DNA of 64,000 nt. It comes from Membranipora membranacea (lineage: Eukaryota; Bryozoa; Gymnolaemata; Cheilostomatida; Membraniporidae). Where the stretch lies: contig OU612068.1 in assembly GCA_914767715.1 (NCBI GenBank), positions 4,154,001-4,218,000 on the forward strand, in the 5' to 3' direction. Below the pieces are notes generated by a model that had not been told where the DNA came from, did no database searches, and was given only the letters and a program-made list of their open reading frames with translations. Shown here piece after piece: positions 1 to 10,094 of this stretch (position 1 is its first letter; each line of letters begins with the position of its first letter). Position numbers and translations under genes: made by a program.

Positions 1-795
1 TTCACGGTTGTAATCTCAGTAAAAGCTCATCAATAAAGTTATATATTGATTGACAATAGTCTGAGTTACGTCAGTTAACATCTAAAGTCACAAAATCTTT
101 TAAATCTGAAAGCCTAACGATTGGTATCGTTAAACTTGATATTGTTAAAAATCAGGCACATTTTTGTGGACAACATTATCAGAAATATTTGCAAGCCAAT
201 CCAATTCTCATCCGATAAGACAACTCCAATATCAAAATAAGCACATAATACAATGGTTCAGGCAGACTGGTTCAAGCTAACCAGGGCACCTAACCCTTGC
301 TCTTTCACATCCCTTAGCCAGCTTTTGTATAACATTTACTTTTTGAACGGTAGATTTATTAACAGCGTCATCATTCCCCTATCAGAAACATTTGATCACT
401 AGATATGACCCTCAGAATATGCAAGGTTGCACAGGGTTGAAAGTTAGCCTCAGGGTTAAAAGATAGGGCTTGACCGGGATTTGAACCCGGGGCCTCGCGC
501 ACCCAAAGCGCGAATCATACCCCTAGACCACCAAGCCACCATGGGGTGTTACCCAGACGCTGATTTCGTCCCCGGAGCCCTCACCACCCTTACCACTAGT
601 TTCCATGGTGATAATTACGTATTAACACCATATAATTAGCATAATTCTTTCACTGACCTTAGATCCAGATCCATACAAAGATTGAGAAATGGCTTGGGAA
701 ATGTACCAGCTCGATATATGTGTAAACCTTACCAAGAAGAGAATCGGAGGTCTCATAGGCACCATCTCTTTGGTGACTGAAATGCTGATGAGATA
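1..795 (-). repeat. Left arm of a large inverted duplication carrying tRNA-Pro
   Basis: Read on the minus strand, this stretch matches 7725-8790 on the plus strand. Shared blocks include the sequence before the tRNA (GAGACCTC, CAAGCCATTTCT, GGAAACTAGTGGTAAGGG), the tRNA itself, the following TATCTTTTAACCCTGAGGCT block, and a distal block ending near TTGGATTGGCTTG. The flanks are clearly diverged, with indels, while the 72-bp tRNA is identical in both arms. The match runs to the window edge, so the true end of the arm is not visible. It is either a segmental inverted duplication or two copies of a tRNA-bearing repeat. Confidence 0.75.
466..537 (-). tRNA. tRNA-Pro (anticodon TGG)
   Basis: This is a 72-nt cloverleaf on the minus strand. 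The acceptor stem is GGCTTGG paired with TCAAGCC (one G-A mismatch at the inner pair), with discriminator C. The A box reads TGGTCTAGGGG. The anticodon stem is CGCGC/GCGCG with loop TTTGGGT, giving anticodon TGG. The T arm is CCGGG-TTCAAAT-CCCGG. There is no intron and no encoded CCA. The sequence is identical to the plus-strand gene at 8039-8110 despite diverged flanks, which suggests both copies are under selection. It should charge proline and read CCN codons. Confidence 0.95.
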
Positions 796-859
796 CCGGT
801 GTGCCTTACCTGGGATAGGGGAGAGACTGATGGTGCTACAGGGCTCAATCTTAACTAGT

Positions 860-1350
860 TGATTCCGTGTCAAAATGCCATGGCCAAAATGCCATTGGGA
901 CAAAATGCCATTGCCATAATGCCATCGTCATAATGCCATGGCCATAATGCCATAGGTGAAAACACCACTGCACAATATACCAATGCCAAAATACCAGTTG
1001 TACAAAACGCCAGTTGTGTCAAAATACCAGTGGATATAAATCCAGATGTGTCAAAATACCAGTGGATATAAAGCCAGATTGGACATAATACCATGTGGGA
1101 CAACACACCATATCCCAAAATACCATTGCCAAAATGCCAAAATATATAACCAAAGGAGATCAAGCCACATTGTATTTTATTAGTCACATTACAGCTGCGG
1201 GTTGCTTGATCATAGTAGGGGGTGGTTCAGTTGGTTAGAGCCATCTCCTTCACTGTTCAAGTCTCAAAGTTTCTTCGTTCAATTTCAATGATATCTGGGG
1301 TTTGTTGGGATCCACAAACTGAGAGCTAGTAACTTGTAATAAATATTTCC
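860..1350 (+). repeat. Composite element: ATGCCA minisatellite plus tRNA-like module (copy 1)
   Basis: Bases 870-1130 are about 20 degenerate copies of a 12-14-bp unit based on AAAATGCCATTG, drifting to AAAATACCAGTTG. A non-repetitive linker with CCAAAGGAGATCAAGCCACA follows, then a tRNA-like module near 1207-1290. Its A-box-like TGGTTCAGTTGGTTAGAGC resembles the D arm of an elongator tRNA, and a weak B-box-like GTTCAATTTC follows. The same arrangement occurs inverted at 3930-4403. An open frame across the array is a by-product of the repeat and is not a gene. Confidence 0.7.
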
Positions 1351-2439
1351 CAACCATTCCTTAGAATAATATGACAATAACTTTGGATTATTACCAATTT
1401 TTTTTTGAAAGCCAAGTCTTGACTCATCGCTGCCCTAGAGACTCATGCTTACTAATGACATTGATAAGACTACGATGATTGAACATAGAGCAGGTTATCT
1501 CTGTGTTTATTAGTTGTATAAAAAGTTACAGTTACAACTAACAGGAAGGAAAAACTCTGTTCACCCAAAATGAACTTTCACAGTAGGCCATGGCCATAGT
1601 ATTCAGCAAAGCCATTTAATAGGGGCTTGTGACTCACAGGATGTCCACAACTTGAATTTCATGTTGTAAATTTAGTATAAATGATGATGGATATGGATAA
1701 GTTTCTAACATCTCTTCTGACCATATACACATTCAACAAAATTTGTTTTCCTACTCGAGGGTATGAAAGCTACATAGTCTACAGAGCCGTTTCGTCAAAA
1801 TGTGGTGTTACTATGCAGAGCTTTTGTTTCTCTTAAATAGTTATGTAATGTAACTTCTTTTGATTCCATTTAAAAAGAATGTTGAGAATTTTATATGTTC
1901 AACCCAAAAATTTACTGGTTTAATTACGATAAACCACCAAAGTTACCTTCCACCTGTAATGGACTGCGTAAAATGCACAGGACACACAATTACGTCCCAT
2001 TTACTATGGAAAATCTAACAATAATCATTCAGATAGCACAAGAATTTAAGCTGTAAACACAGCAAAGAACTTGTTATACAGAACCTTTGCCACAAAATTA
2101 AGAACTATTGGCGAATTAAAAAATTATTTTGTTACCCACCGGACTGAAAACATATTGACAAACTTATAACAAACTGTAACAAAACTTGTGTAAAATAAAT
2201 TAAGTAATATAACGAAATGTGTGACTATTGTAGTGTAGAACAAAATTCTCCTATACCGATATGTATGCCAAAATATAACCCAACAGTGTTGTGATGCGCA
2301 GGTCGGCGTACAGGAATCCTGAAAAAAATTTTGACTAAAGACTAAAGCAAGCTGAGTTGAAGCCAATATTTTTATATTCTTATTAGATCCCGAACCAGAA
2401 TTTGTGAAACCAAAATAATTATTTTATATTATCTATTAC
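1351..2439. other. Non-coding stretch, no recognised gene
   Basis: AT-rich sequence between the composite element and a LINE remnant. The only frames are short and show no domain or splice logic. I see no RNA gene here. Confidence 0.5.
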
Positions 2440-3130
2440 TATTATTAAATCCGAACATAAAAATGTGCACCTTAGATTTAAACATTTCAGATCAACAATT
2501 CCTTTTGGATGAACACAACTAAAATAAATTTATGTGTTATTATAAGAAATTATACAATAACAAAATTGTTACAGAAATATCTGACACCAACTTTCAATGG
2601 AAAACCAAGCTCATGCATTGATAATGCCAGCAACAAAATTAGTGCCAGAAAGCATCAACGTCCTACTATCAAGAAACCTTGGATGACTAAGCAGTTATTT
2701 ACACTCACCAAAGAGGGTACTAAACTTCACAAAATAAGCAAAAAGCATTCAAAAACCATAGAGGAAATTTAAAAATCATTGTAACAAATTTGGCATTAGA
2801 TGGGCGCAGTACAACTAACACAATCAATATTACAATGGAACAACTTTACGGCCATTTTATTGATGGAAGAATCACCCAGGGTTTAATTTTATATCTTTCA
2901 AAAGCTTTTGATACAATAAATCACAGCGTTCTAATAAGTAAACAGATATTTTTTTCAGATATTATCCCCCCTCATAGCGACTGTAGGAAAATTATCTTTT
3001 AAATAGAAAACAGTTTGTATTGGTAAATTAATTAAGTCGGTTTACTGCCTGTCATGATCGGTGCTCCCTAGGGTTCGTTCTCGGCCAGCACTATTTATAA
3101 TTTATAATGTTGACCTTTTAAATGTATAAC
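2440..3130 (+). pseudogene. Decayed LINE reverse transcriptase fragment
   Basis: The first part (about 2640-2770) translates to a KKPWMTKQLF-type segment, the linker that precedes the reverse transcriptase core in many LINEs. Around 2880-2950 a second frame gives LYLSKAFDTINHSVL, the conserved SKAFDtvnH motif of RT. Near 3055-3115 a further frame, broken by stops, resembles the PQGSVLGP..F.IY.NDL block. The frames are interrupted by stops and indels and no catalytic YADD box was found, so the copy is dead. The clade (CR1, L2 or Jockey-like) cannot be settled by eye. Confidence 0.75.
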
Positions 3131-3929
3131 CTGATCTAAATTGAAATTTTTTTGCTGACAATACTAATAATTTTAGCACTGAACCTGAAATAAAGAAGAG
3201 CAATCTTACCTCAGATAAATGAATGGTGTATCACCAACTGTCTTGTCATAAACTATGAGAATACCTTTTTGAGACCTCGAACAACATTTTTGACCAGAAG
3301 ATTTACAGCTCATATTCCGGAACTTTTTTAGAAGAAAGAGGAACAGCATAACTATCTATGAACATTTTAGAAGCCTGAAAAAGGAGTTAGATTTAACCCT
3401 GATGATGATACAAGCACTCGGTCCAGCCATTGAGCAGAATCTAGAATTAGAGTTCTGGGGCCACGCAAGTGACAGCCAGATAGGACTCTGTGTGACATCA
3501 AGGGAATTAAACCAGGGGTCACAGTTCTCATATTTTTGAAAAACTAAAAAATCATGCCATTACAAATGCTTTGTGAATATAAAGTTTTGAAACTTTTATT
3601 TATTTCATACTCAATTCAAAATATTTTCAATATGATAACAAACCATGAATACAACGCTTGATCCAACAAACTTGAATTTATGAAAACCAATAACAAGCGA
3701 GGAGCGAGGTCCTTGTTAAGAAATTGCATAGGCTTGTTCAAAAAGTTCATACCGGAGGTGTGGGTAGGGCCAGAGTGCAATCATGCTAGCCTTCATGACG
3801 CCGGTAATAGCATCAGAAAAGACCAGTCAAAACCCTTCAAGCCAAGACATAAAGTTGGTCAAATTTAGAGAGTCAATTAACTTGCCATAACCCACAGAGT
3901 TGGCGACTTGACGGCGCAATATTTGGCTG
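3131..3929. other. Non-coding stretch, no recognised feature
   Basis: Between the LINE remnant and the second composite element I see only short frames without recognisable motifs. It may include further decayed LINE sequence. Confidence 0.4.
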
Positions 3930-4403
3930 CAATTTCTGAAACACACACTAGCCTTCAGTACAATGGGGCCCAACTACCCCAAGCGAAAAAAATTCAAATG
4001 TAGAAACTTCGAGACTTGAACAGTGAAGAAGATGGCTCTAACCAACTGAACCACCCTCTACTCTGATCGAGCAATCCGCAGCTGTAATGTGACTAAAAAA
4101 AAGAACAACGTGGCTTGATCTCCTTTGGTTATATATTTTGGCATTTTGGCAATGGTATTTTGGGATATGGTATGTTGTCCAATCTGGCTTTACATCCATT
4201 GGTATTTTGACACATCTGGCTTTATATCCACTGGTATTTTGACACAACTGGCGTTTTGTACAACTGGTATTTTGGCATTGGTATATTGTGCAGTGGTGTT
4301 TTCACCTATGGCATTATGGCCATGGCATTATGACAATGGCATTATGGCAATGGCATTTTGTCCCAATGGCATTTTGGCCATGGCATTATGGCCGGGTACC
4401 TAA
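3930..4403 (-). repeat. Composite element: ATGCCA minisatellite plus tRNA-like module (copy 2, inverted)
   Basis: On the minus strand this repeats the order of 860-1350: minisatellite (4403 down to about 4140), the linker ACCAAAGGAGATCAAGCCAC, then the tRNA-like module GGTTCAGTTGGTTAGAGCC near 4060-4000. Beyond that, both copies share a diverged block (TGGGGTnGTTGGG, then CTAGT). The minisatellite here is slightly better preserved than in copy 1. The pair forms an inverted repeat around the LINE remnant. Confidence 0.7.
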
Positions 4404-4502
4404 CTAGTTACCTCACATTATCAGACTGGAATGTTTGCTAATGTGAAGCCAGAACCTAATGTTTGCAAATTTGAAGCCTTGGCGTGTTGAGTTGTGTATA
4501 AA

Positions 4503-4765
4503 GCAGGCATGTGAGAATCCCTGTTTATGACAAAACAGAGGGAAGGCTGCCCTAAAGAGGGACGCAAGTTGCCCGAGGTCCTCGTACTGAGAATGTGATA
4601 CATCCTAGTATACTAGAATGCATCCTAGAGGTGAGGCCATGGGAACCTCCTAATCGTGAGTGCGCGGCAAGCTGCCAGAAACTGAAACAGGCAGCCCATT
4701 GGCAGCAATGTGTTGGCAGTGACACTTTGATATTAGCCAAATCAGCCAAACCCAAATCAGCAAAC
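4503..4765 (+). mobile_element. tRNA-Ser-derived SINE, copy 1
   Basis: Diagnostic blocks in order are CTAAAGAGGGACGCAAGTTGCC, ATGTGATACATCCTAG, CTAGAATGCATCCTAGAGG, GCCAGAAACTGAAACAGGCA and TTGATATTAGCCAA. All recur at 63140-63385 (+), and on the minus strand at 9420-9651, where the tRNA-Ser head is intact. In this copy the head is decayed: only a weak B-box-like GAGAATCCC remains before a roughly 26-bp segment (TTTATGACAAAACAGAGGG) shared with the copy near 63160. There is no coding potential. Confidence 0.75.
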
Positions 4766-6893
4766 ACATACCTCGCACACCAAATAACCACCAACATATG
4801 ATACCAACTTTCTACCTGCGCATACCCATTTGCAAAAAAAACACATCTCCGCACTCAAATCAATGGCAGAGATTATCTCACGCCCTTACACATCATCTTC
4901 TTCTAACAGTCCACTAGTTCATGCGTATCCAACCTAACCTATTTTTTGGATTGGCCACTTTTTGTTAGGGAGCAAACCAATTGATCGCACCACTTTTTAG
5001 GCAAATTTCACTCGTGATACAGTTAATGGGGAATTCTCAGTGCTGTATCCATGGGCTTTAAAGTGGTAGGGCCAGGCTGGTTGGGAGCCTTCCCGTTAGG
5101 ATCGGGGTATAGCGGGCCTCCCCCAGAATTTTTTTAAAGTAAACGCAGTTTCTAGGCATCCAAAGCTCTCAGCCCTATTGGGGAAACAAACTAATAACCA
5201 ATTGGCCATGGAATCTATGAATAACAATAGAATTGGTTGGACATCATATCATATCTGATCCCATCTGTGATTGATACCTTAGATTGAGAAATTCTGTGAA
5301 CTTATTGCGGAGTGTGGTAAAATAGCTTGAATTAACTGCATATGCATATGCCTAGAACTGGCTCAACACCACCAGCTAACACTGTTAATGACTGTAACTT
5401 TGATGATGATTGATGATGGCAAAGCTATCTTTCTGTTGTATTTTGCCCATTTAAATATATCATACACTTGCAACGTGTCTGCTAAAATAATTGAGCAATA
5501 TCAGCAGCTCTTGCTGAACATTGAGGGTCTGATTTACTGCTTTCATTGTTAAATTGTGAACCACTCAGAATGTGTGAGCTCCCTCCTCAAGGTTGCAGTA
5601 ACCTGAGGAGCGATCCTCAATGGCTGAGGGCAGTCCTCCTGTAAGGGGTGGACACACATAGCCTGCTTCACGCTCAGAAGCTCACACTATCCCTCATCAT
5701 CGTGGTTTGGGTCGGGACTCAATATGAAATTGAGATCCTAGCGATACATACTATAGAAATGATCCCTAAGAGTATGATCTTGAGGGTTGGATGATCGGAA
5801 TATAGAGCTATCCAATAAGCCAGAAACTGGTACCAGGTGCTTAAAAATTTATGATACGGCAGAATATTTTGTATTTTCTGTGAAATTAATACCGAAACCT
5901 GCCGTATTGTTCACAATTAACTTTGTAATATTACTCTAAGTCTTAGCAAACTATTTATACATTCACTTTAGCATTGAGATTAGCAGATCTGTGCAAGGTT
6001 GACAATCACCATTCAACCTTTCCGCTGGAAAGCTGATGGGTAATGATCACAAGTACATCGTTATAGTAAATCCTATACTCATACCTGTCAACCAATCCAC
6101 TATAATTATCTGATAAACGCCCAGTGCCTGTCCTAAACGTTTGGGGATGATGTATGCAATCCCCAAAAGCCGCCGGAGTAGATTAAAGCATTTCTCATCC
6201 TTTACAAATCATTTGTAACCGAAACAAATTCAACTCACTTAGATAATAAATGCAGTAATTTGTGGTGAGAAGAAGAACATAATTCCCTACTATTCTATTT
6301 TTTTTAAACCGAAGAATGGAGACTGTTATAGAATGTCAATCCTTACCATACCAGTAACAGCAGTTGTTGCTGTAGCGATTAGTTATGCAGCTATCTTCAT
6401 TCTATCATTTAATTTAATGACTGAGGGAATAAATAAATCATTCCCTGGACATTTGAGAGACATTTTTATATTATTGTGGGACAATTAGCATAATCCCTAG
6501 ACAATCACATAAACTTAATCCCTTTATAGTTGACACATATGCCTATACTTATGTAACATCCTACAACGCTTTGACAACTTGAATTGAATGCACGTATGGT
6601 TGTCTTGTTAGTGGGTAAAATGGTCGAAGCTGCTCCCTTCTAAAAATAATCTCGTTTTCCTGATATAAATTATGTATGATCTATCAGCCTGACAGCCCAA
6701 CTCTAGTCAGAAACTTAATAGCTGACTCAGGTGCCTATCCATGGCATCCTGCTTCCACTATGAAAACATCGCAATTCCAACCTTTGTTTTGGCATCGTGT
6801 CACCAGATCACCATACCAGGTCAATATTTTCTTATGAGGGATTTTTACCTATGACACAGTCAATTACATCTGAATTGATGCTTTTTTCATGCC
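4766..6893. other. Non-coding stretch with small hairpins
   Basis: No gene is visible in about 2.1 kb. Small inverted repeats occur at about 5587-5620 (CCTCAAGGTT...AACCTGAGG) and 6150-6176 (TTTGGGGAT...ATCCCCAAA). Sequence around 5040-5130 is GC-richer than its surroundings and may be an unrecognised repeat. Confidence 0.4.
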
Positions 6894-6989
6894 AGACCAG
6901 ACTAGCATTAGCATATTTCTTCTCTCCCTGACATATTTGTTAACAAATATGTCAGGGAGAGAAGAAATATGCTAATGCTAGTCTGGTCT
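6894..6989. repeat. Perfect 96-bp palindrome with no spacer
   Basis: Two 48-bp arms are exactly reverse-complementary. They start AGACCAGACTAGCATTAGC, meet at the centre TTGTT/AACAA around 6941/6942, and end GCTAATGCTAGTCTGGTCT. I checked all 48 pairs without finding a mismatch. No terminal duplication is obvious. It could be a foldback insertion, a MITE remnant or a replication-slippage product. Transcribed, it would form a nearly continuous 48-bp RNA duplex. Confidence 0.95.
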
Positions 6990-7724
6990 TTAGTACATGT
7001 ACACACAAAGGTTCATTGTAAAAATTACATATTGAATTAAAAAATACTCAAATACAAAAATATAAATTGCTTTGAAAAATAATTGAGAAACATTGAATTT
7101 ATAGCTTTGTCTCAACAAAATCGAGAAAATTCTCAATTTTCCTAAATTAAACACGCAGTTGCTCCCTCAACACTTTTCTCAATTTTTCTCAAGTTTCATA
7201 AAAGTACTGCTTCGGCCCATTTTCACTTACATGTTCCCCTTGTTGTCTCATGTTGTTAGAAGTGAGCTCATGACAATCACAATCATATTTGAGACTAGCG
7301 TTATTGGAGAAACAAGGAGTGGCTGATATCCTCGAACAGTTTTCGTGTGTTGATAAATTATTTTTAACTTTGGGAGTTCAAGTTATATGAAAGGATAATT
7401 CCTACAACTATTTTGCTGCTCTGTGAAGATTAGAAATAGTCATAAACAGTTAAATACTTGTATGTTTTTGGAAGTAGCAGATTTGTGGCTGAACTTCATT
7501 AAGTCCATAGTCATTTATTTGAATGGGGAATTGTGGGTTTTTGCAGGTAGATGCACCGGTATATTTAGGATAAATGTGTTGGTGTTTGATTTGCTGATTA
7601 TGTTATGAGATCAGTTCCAGGTCCCGCATGCCTATTTCTTACATATTTCAGCAAGCCAAGACATGAGTGTGAGTATCTTGTTATGGTACCTGTATTGTAA
7701 TTTTTTGTTTCCTTTTGAAGGAGA
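6990..7724. other. AT-rich non-coding stretch
   Basis: Contains several TTGAGAAA/TTTCTCAA-type runs (about 7080-7195) but no domain-bearing frame or RNA gene that I can recognise. Confidence 0.4.
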
Positions 7725-8790
7725 GAAAGTGCCCTTGAGACCTCTGATTTCCTTCTTGGTTTGGTATGAACATAGATTGAGCTGGTATCTTTCTCAAGCC
7801 ATTTCTTTAACTTTGAATGGATCGTAGGTCTGTGACAGGATCGGTGTTGATACATTATTATTACCATGGAAATTAGTGGTAAGGGCGGTCAGGGCTCTGA
7901 GACCTACAAAATCAGCGCCATGGTGATAGGAATGAAGGTCAGTGAAAGGATAATGGTAATTAGAGAATGATAATTTGTAATTATCGCCATGGATACTGAT
8001 GGAGGGCGAAATTGGCTGTCTGGGTAACACCCCATGGTGGCTTGGTGGTCTAGGGGTATGATTCGCGCTTTGGGTGCGCGAGGCCCCGGGTTCAAATCCC
8101 GGTCAAGCCCTATCTTTTAACCCTGAGGCTAAATTTCAACCCTGTGCAACCTTGCATACCCTCATGGTCATGTCTAATGATCATACGACTCTGATAGAGG
8201 AATGATTGTGTTGTTAATTAGACAGCACAATCCGCCATCTAAAAATGAAATGTATAACAAAAGCTGGTAATAGGATGTGGTAGAGCAAGGGTTAGGTGCC
8301 CTGGTAGCCTGAAACAACTTGCCTGAAGAATTGTATTATGTGCTTATTTAAATATGGGAGTTGTCTGTTTAGTTTCCTGAAATGATAACTCCTCACATAT
8401 TATGATTGGCTTGGGAGACTGTCAAATATAAGTCCTGACCATAGAGTTATCCTCTATGGTCCTGACTAGACCATGAGAATGCCAACTGCCAGCAGACGAG
8501 GGCTGTTTGAAGGACATATGATACAGTAGTCTCTCAGAGCTTCAAAAACTAGTGAAGAAGTAAATACTCTCATATTGCATCATAAGACAACTGCAGGAAG
8601 CATAGTGAGTGATAGAGGATGTCCAAACAGACCATTGTGAACAAACATTGACAGACAAATGGGTCATACAATGTAACAAACAATACATCACCAATGAAAA
8701 TTGGATTGGCTTGTAAAATCCTTTCTGACAATGTTGGACTGGGTTTAGAAAAGATCCACGAAAAAGTGCCTAATTTCTATCCCTTTTTTA
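7725..8790 (+). repeat. Right arm of the large inverted duplication carrying tRNA-Pro
   Basis: The plus-strand counterpart of 1-795. Compared with the left arm it has an extra segment of about 75 bp before the tRNA (around 7915-8010), itself similar to the neighbouring CCATGG-AAATTAGTGG block. It also has a longer insertion after the tRNA (about 8370-8680), after which homology resumes with AATTGGATTGGCTTG at about 8700. A short hairpin (ACCATAGAG...CTCTATGGT) lies at 8439-8460 inside the inserted part. Confidence 0.7.
8039..8110 (+). tRNA. tRNA-Pro (anticodon TGG)
   Basis: Identical over all 72 nt to the minus-strand gene at 466-537, with GGCTTGG/TCAAGCC acceptor, anticodon TGG in loop TTTGGGT and T arm CCGGG-TTCAAAT-CCCGG. 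The leader GGTAACACCCCATGGT is also shared with the other copy. A T-run that could end Pol III transcription (TCTTTTAA) follows at about 8112-8119 and is shared too. Both copies look functional. Confidence 0.95.
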
Positions 8791-8792
8791 AA

Positions 8793-8836
8793 CTTAGCTA
8801 GGTCTTAATTGACCGCCCTATTTAATTGGCCCCCAT
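8793..8836 (+). repeat. Short dispersed repeat shared with 12859-12896
   Basis: The block CTAGGTCTTAATTGACCGCC followed by CTATTTAATTGGCCCC reappears at 12859-12896 as CTAGGTCTTATTGAACCGCC followed by CTATTTAGCAGGCCCC. The repeat family is unidentified. Confidence 0.5.
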
Positions 8837-9090
8837 ACAAAGCCTCGGCCTAATCTCTTATGATATTTAAAATACCATTGCAAAAATGATAATGATTTAA
8901 TATGTGATGAGGAAATACGCTGCCTTATTATGAAAAGGAGCTAACTCCCTAGCTCACTACTGCTACTACTACATACCATATCAAACATTAAAAATAGTAG
9001 TTTTCTTTGCAAATATAAGTTGAAGATAACTCCATTGACTATTCAATGAGACCAAATGGTAGGCTTGAGGCTTTTTTGTTACCCAATAAC

Positions 9091-9180
9091 TGATAACTTA
9101 TATAACATATAACCTTTAACGGTTTAACCTATAACCTTATAACTTATCACCTTATAACCTTATAACCTATAAAACCTTTA
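9091..9180. repeat. Degenerate AACCTTATA tandem repeat
   Basis: About ten imperfect copies of a 9-bp unit (AACCTTATA, AACCTATA, AACTTATC). The unit resembles no standard animal telomere repeat (TTAGGG), so I read it as a local minisatellite. Confidence 0.65.
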
Positions 9181-9419
9181 TTACTCAGTTCAAAGCTGTA
9201 GCACTATGTAGCCATGTATTTGAGGTGGTGGATTGTTCAAGTGCTGATGTTTGATTTGGATTCAGATGGTCCACCCTAAGGTTATTTCTATCTGCCAAAC
9301 AGTTCAAAGCTGGAAGCAAGTCTTCTTGCATAGTCATTTATTTCCAGTACATGGAGTTTAAAGAAGTCAGCTTTGTAGGGTGTCATGATAACTTTCTCAT
9401 TGGAAGGTAAAGTTTGCTT

Positions 9420-9651
9420 ATCGTCCTATCGGCTAAGATTGAAGCGTCACTACCAATGGCTGATTAGTGCTAGTTTCAGTTCAGGAGGTCTCACTCAACT
9501 AGGATACATTTTAGTTTTCTAGGTTGTATCACATGCCCAGTATATGCATTTAGGGCACCTTGCGTTCCTCTTTAGGGGTAGGATTCGAACCTGCGCAGGC
9601 AGAGCCCAATTGACTTCTAGTCAATCACCTTAACCACTCGGCCATGACTGC
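9420..9651 (-). mobile_element. tRNA-Ser-derived SINE, copy 2 (best-preserved head)
   Basis: On the minus strand the element starts with a near-complete tRNA-Ser(AGA)-like head: GCAGTCATGGCCGAGTGG (A box), anticodon arm TTGACTAGAAGTCAA, a variable arm, and B box GGTTCGAATCC. Where a real tRNA would have the 3' acceptor strand TGACTGC, the sequence changes to CCCCTAAAGAGGAACGCAAGG. That is the start of the body shared with 4503-4765 and 63140-63385. The body continues through ATGTGATACAACCTAG, ATGTATCCTAG, ACTGAAAC.AGCACTAATCAGCCATTGG and TCTTAGCCGATAGG. It is therefore a SINE and not a functional tRNA-Ser. Confidence 0.85.
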
Positions 9652-9976
9652 TTATTGGCTTGTTGGAAGAGCTACATGCTACGAGAATAAAAACACCCCT
9701 AAAAGTAACGCATTATAAAAAATAACAAAGTAATAAAATACATTATTTTTGAATAAATATATTATTAATATCAGAACTTAGGCTAATTTTATCCATTTGA
9801 CATAAAGGTATGCCACTACCAGCAGAGTCTACTAACTAGTTGTTATAAATTATGTACCTCTGAAGTCTGAGGTTTTGACGGAATTGGATTCATTTACATC
9901 AAGAAACACATTAAAACAGAGGAGTGCAGCTGTCACAAAAATCAAGTTATAACTAATTACAAGACTAACCACACAA

Positions 9977-10094
9977 ATGGCATGGCATGGCATGGCATGG
10001 CATGGCATGGCATGGCATGGCATGGCATGGCATGGCATGGCATGGCATGGCATGGCATGGCATGGCATGGCATGGCATGGCATGGCATGGCATA
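9977..10094. repeat. Pure (ATGGC)n pentanucleotide microsatellite
   Basis: About 23 uninterrupted copies of ATGGC. The absence of interruptions points to a young or actively slipping array. A minus-strand frame through it yields a repeating MPCHA peptide, an artefact of a 5-bp unit. The unit resembles the ATGGC steps of the minisatellites at 860 and 4400 but is much purer. Confidence 0.95.

Noticed and set aside
804-830. Sequence resembling the 5' end of U1 snRNA (CTTACCTGGGATAGGGGAGA)
   Set aside because: Similarity stops after about 20 nt, with no downstream stem-loops or Sm site. Probably chance.
870-1187. Frames of about 90-105 codons over the ATGCCA minisatellites (also 4125-4403)
   Set aside because: Both follow the repeat unit and occur in element copies. 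No evidence of coding.
9091-9180. Telomere-like repeat
   Set aside because: The unit AACCTTATA is not an animal telomere repeat and the copies are degenerate.
9578-9651. Functional tRNA-Ser gene on the minus strand
   Set aside because: The 3' acceptor strand does not pair with GCAGTCA, and the sequence continues into a body repeated elsewhere. It is a SINE head.
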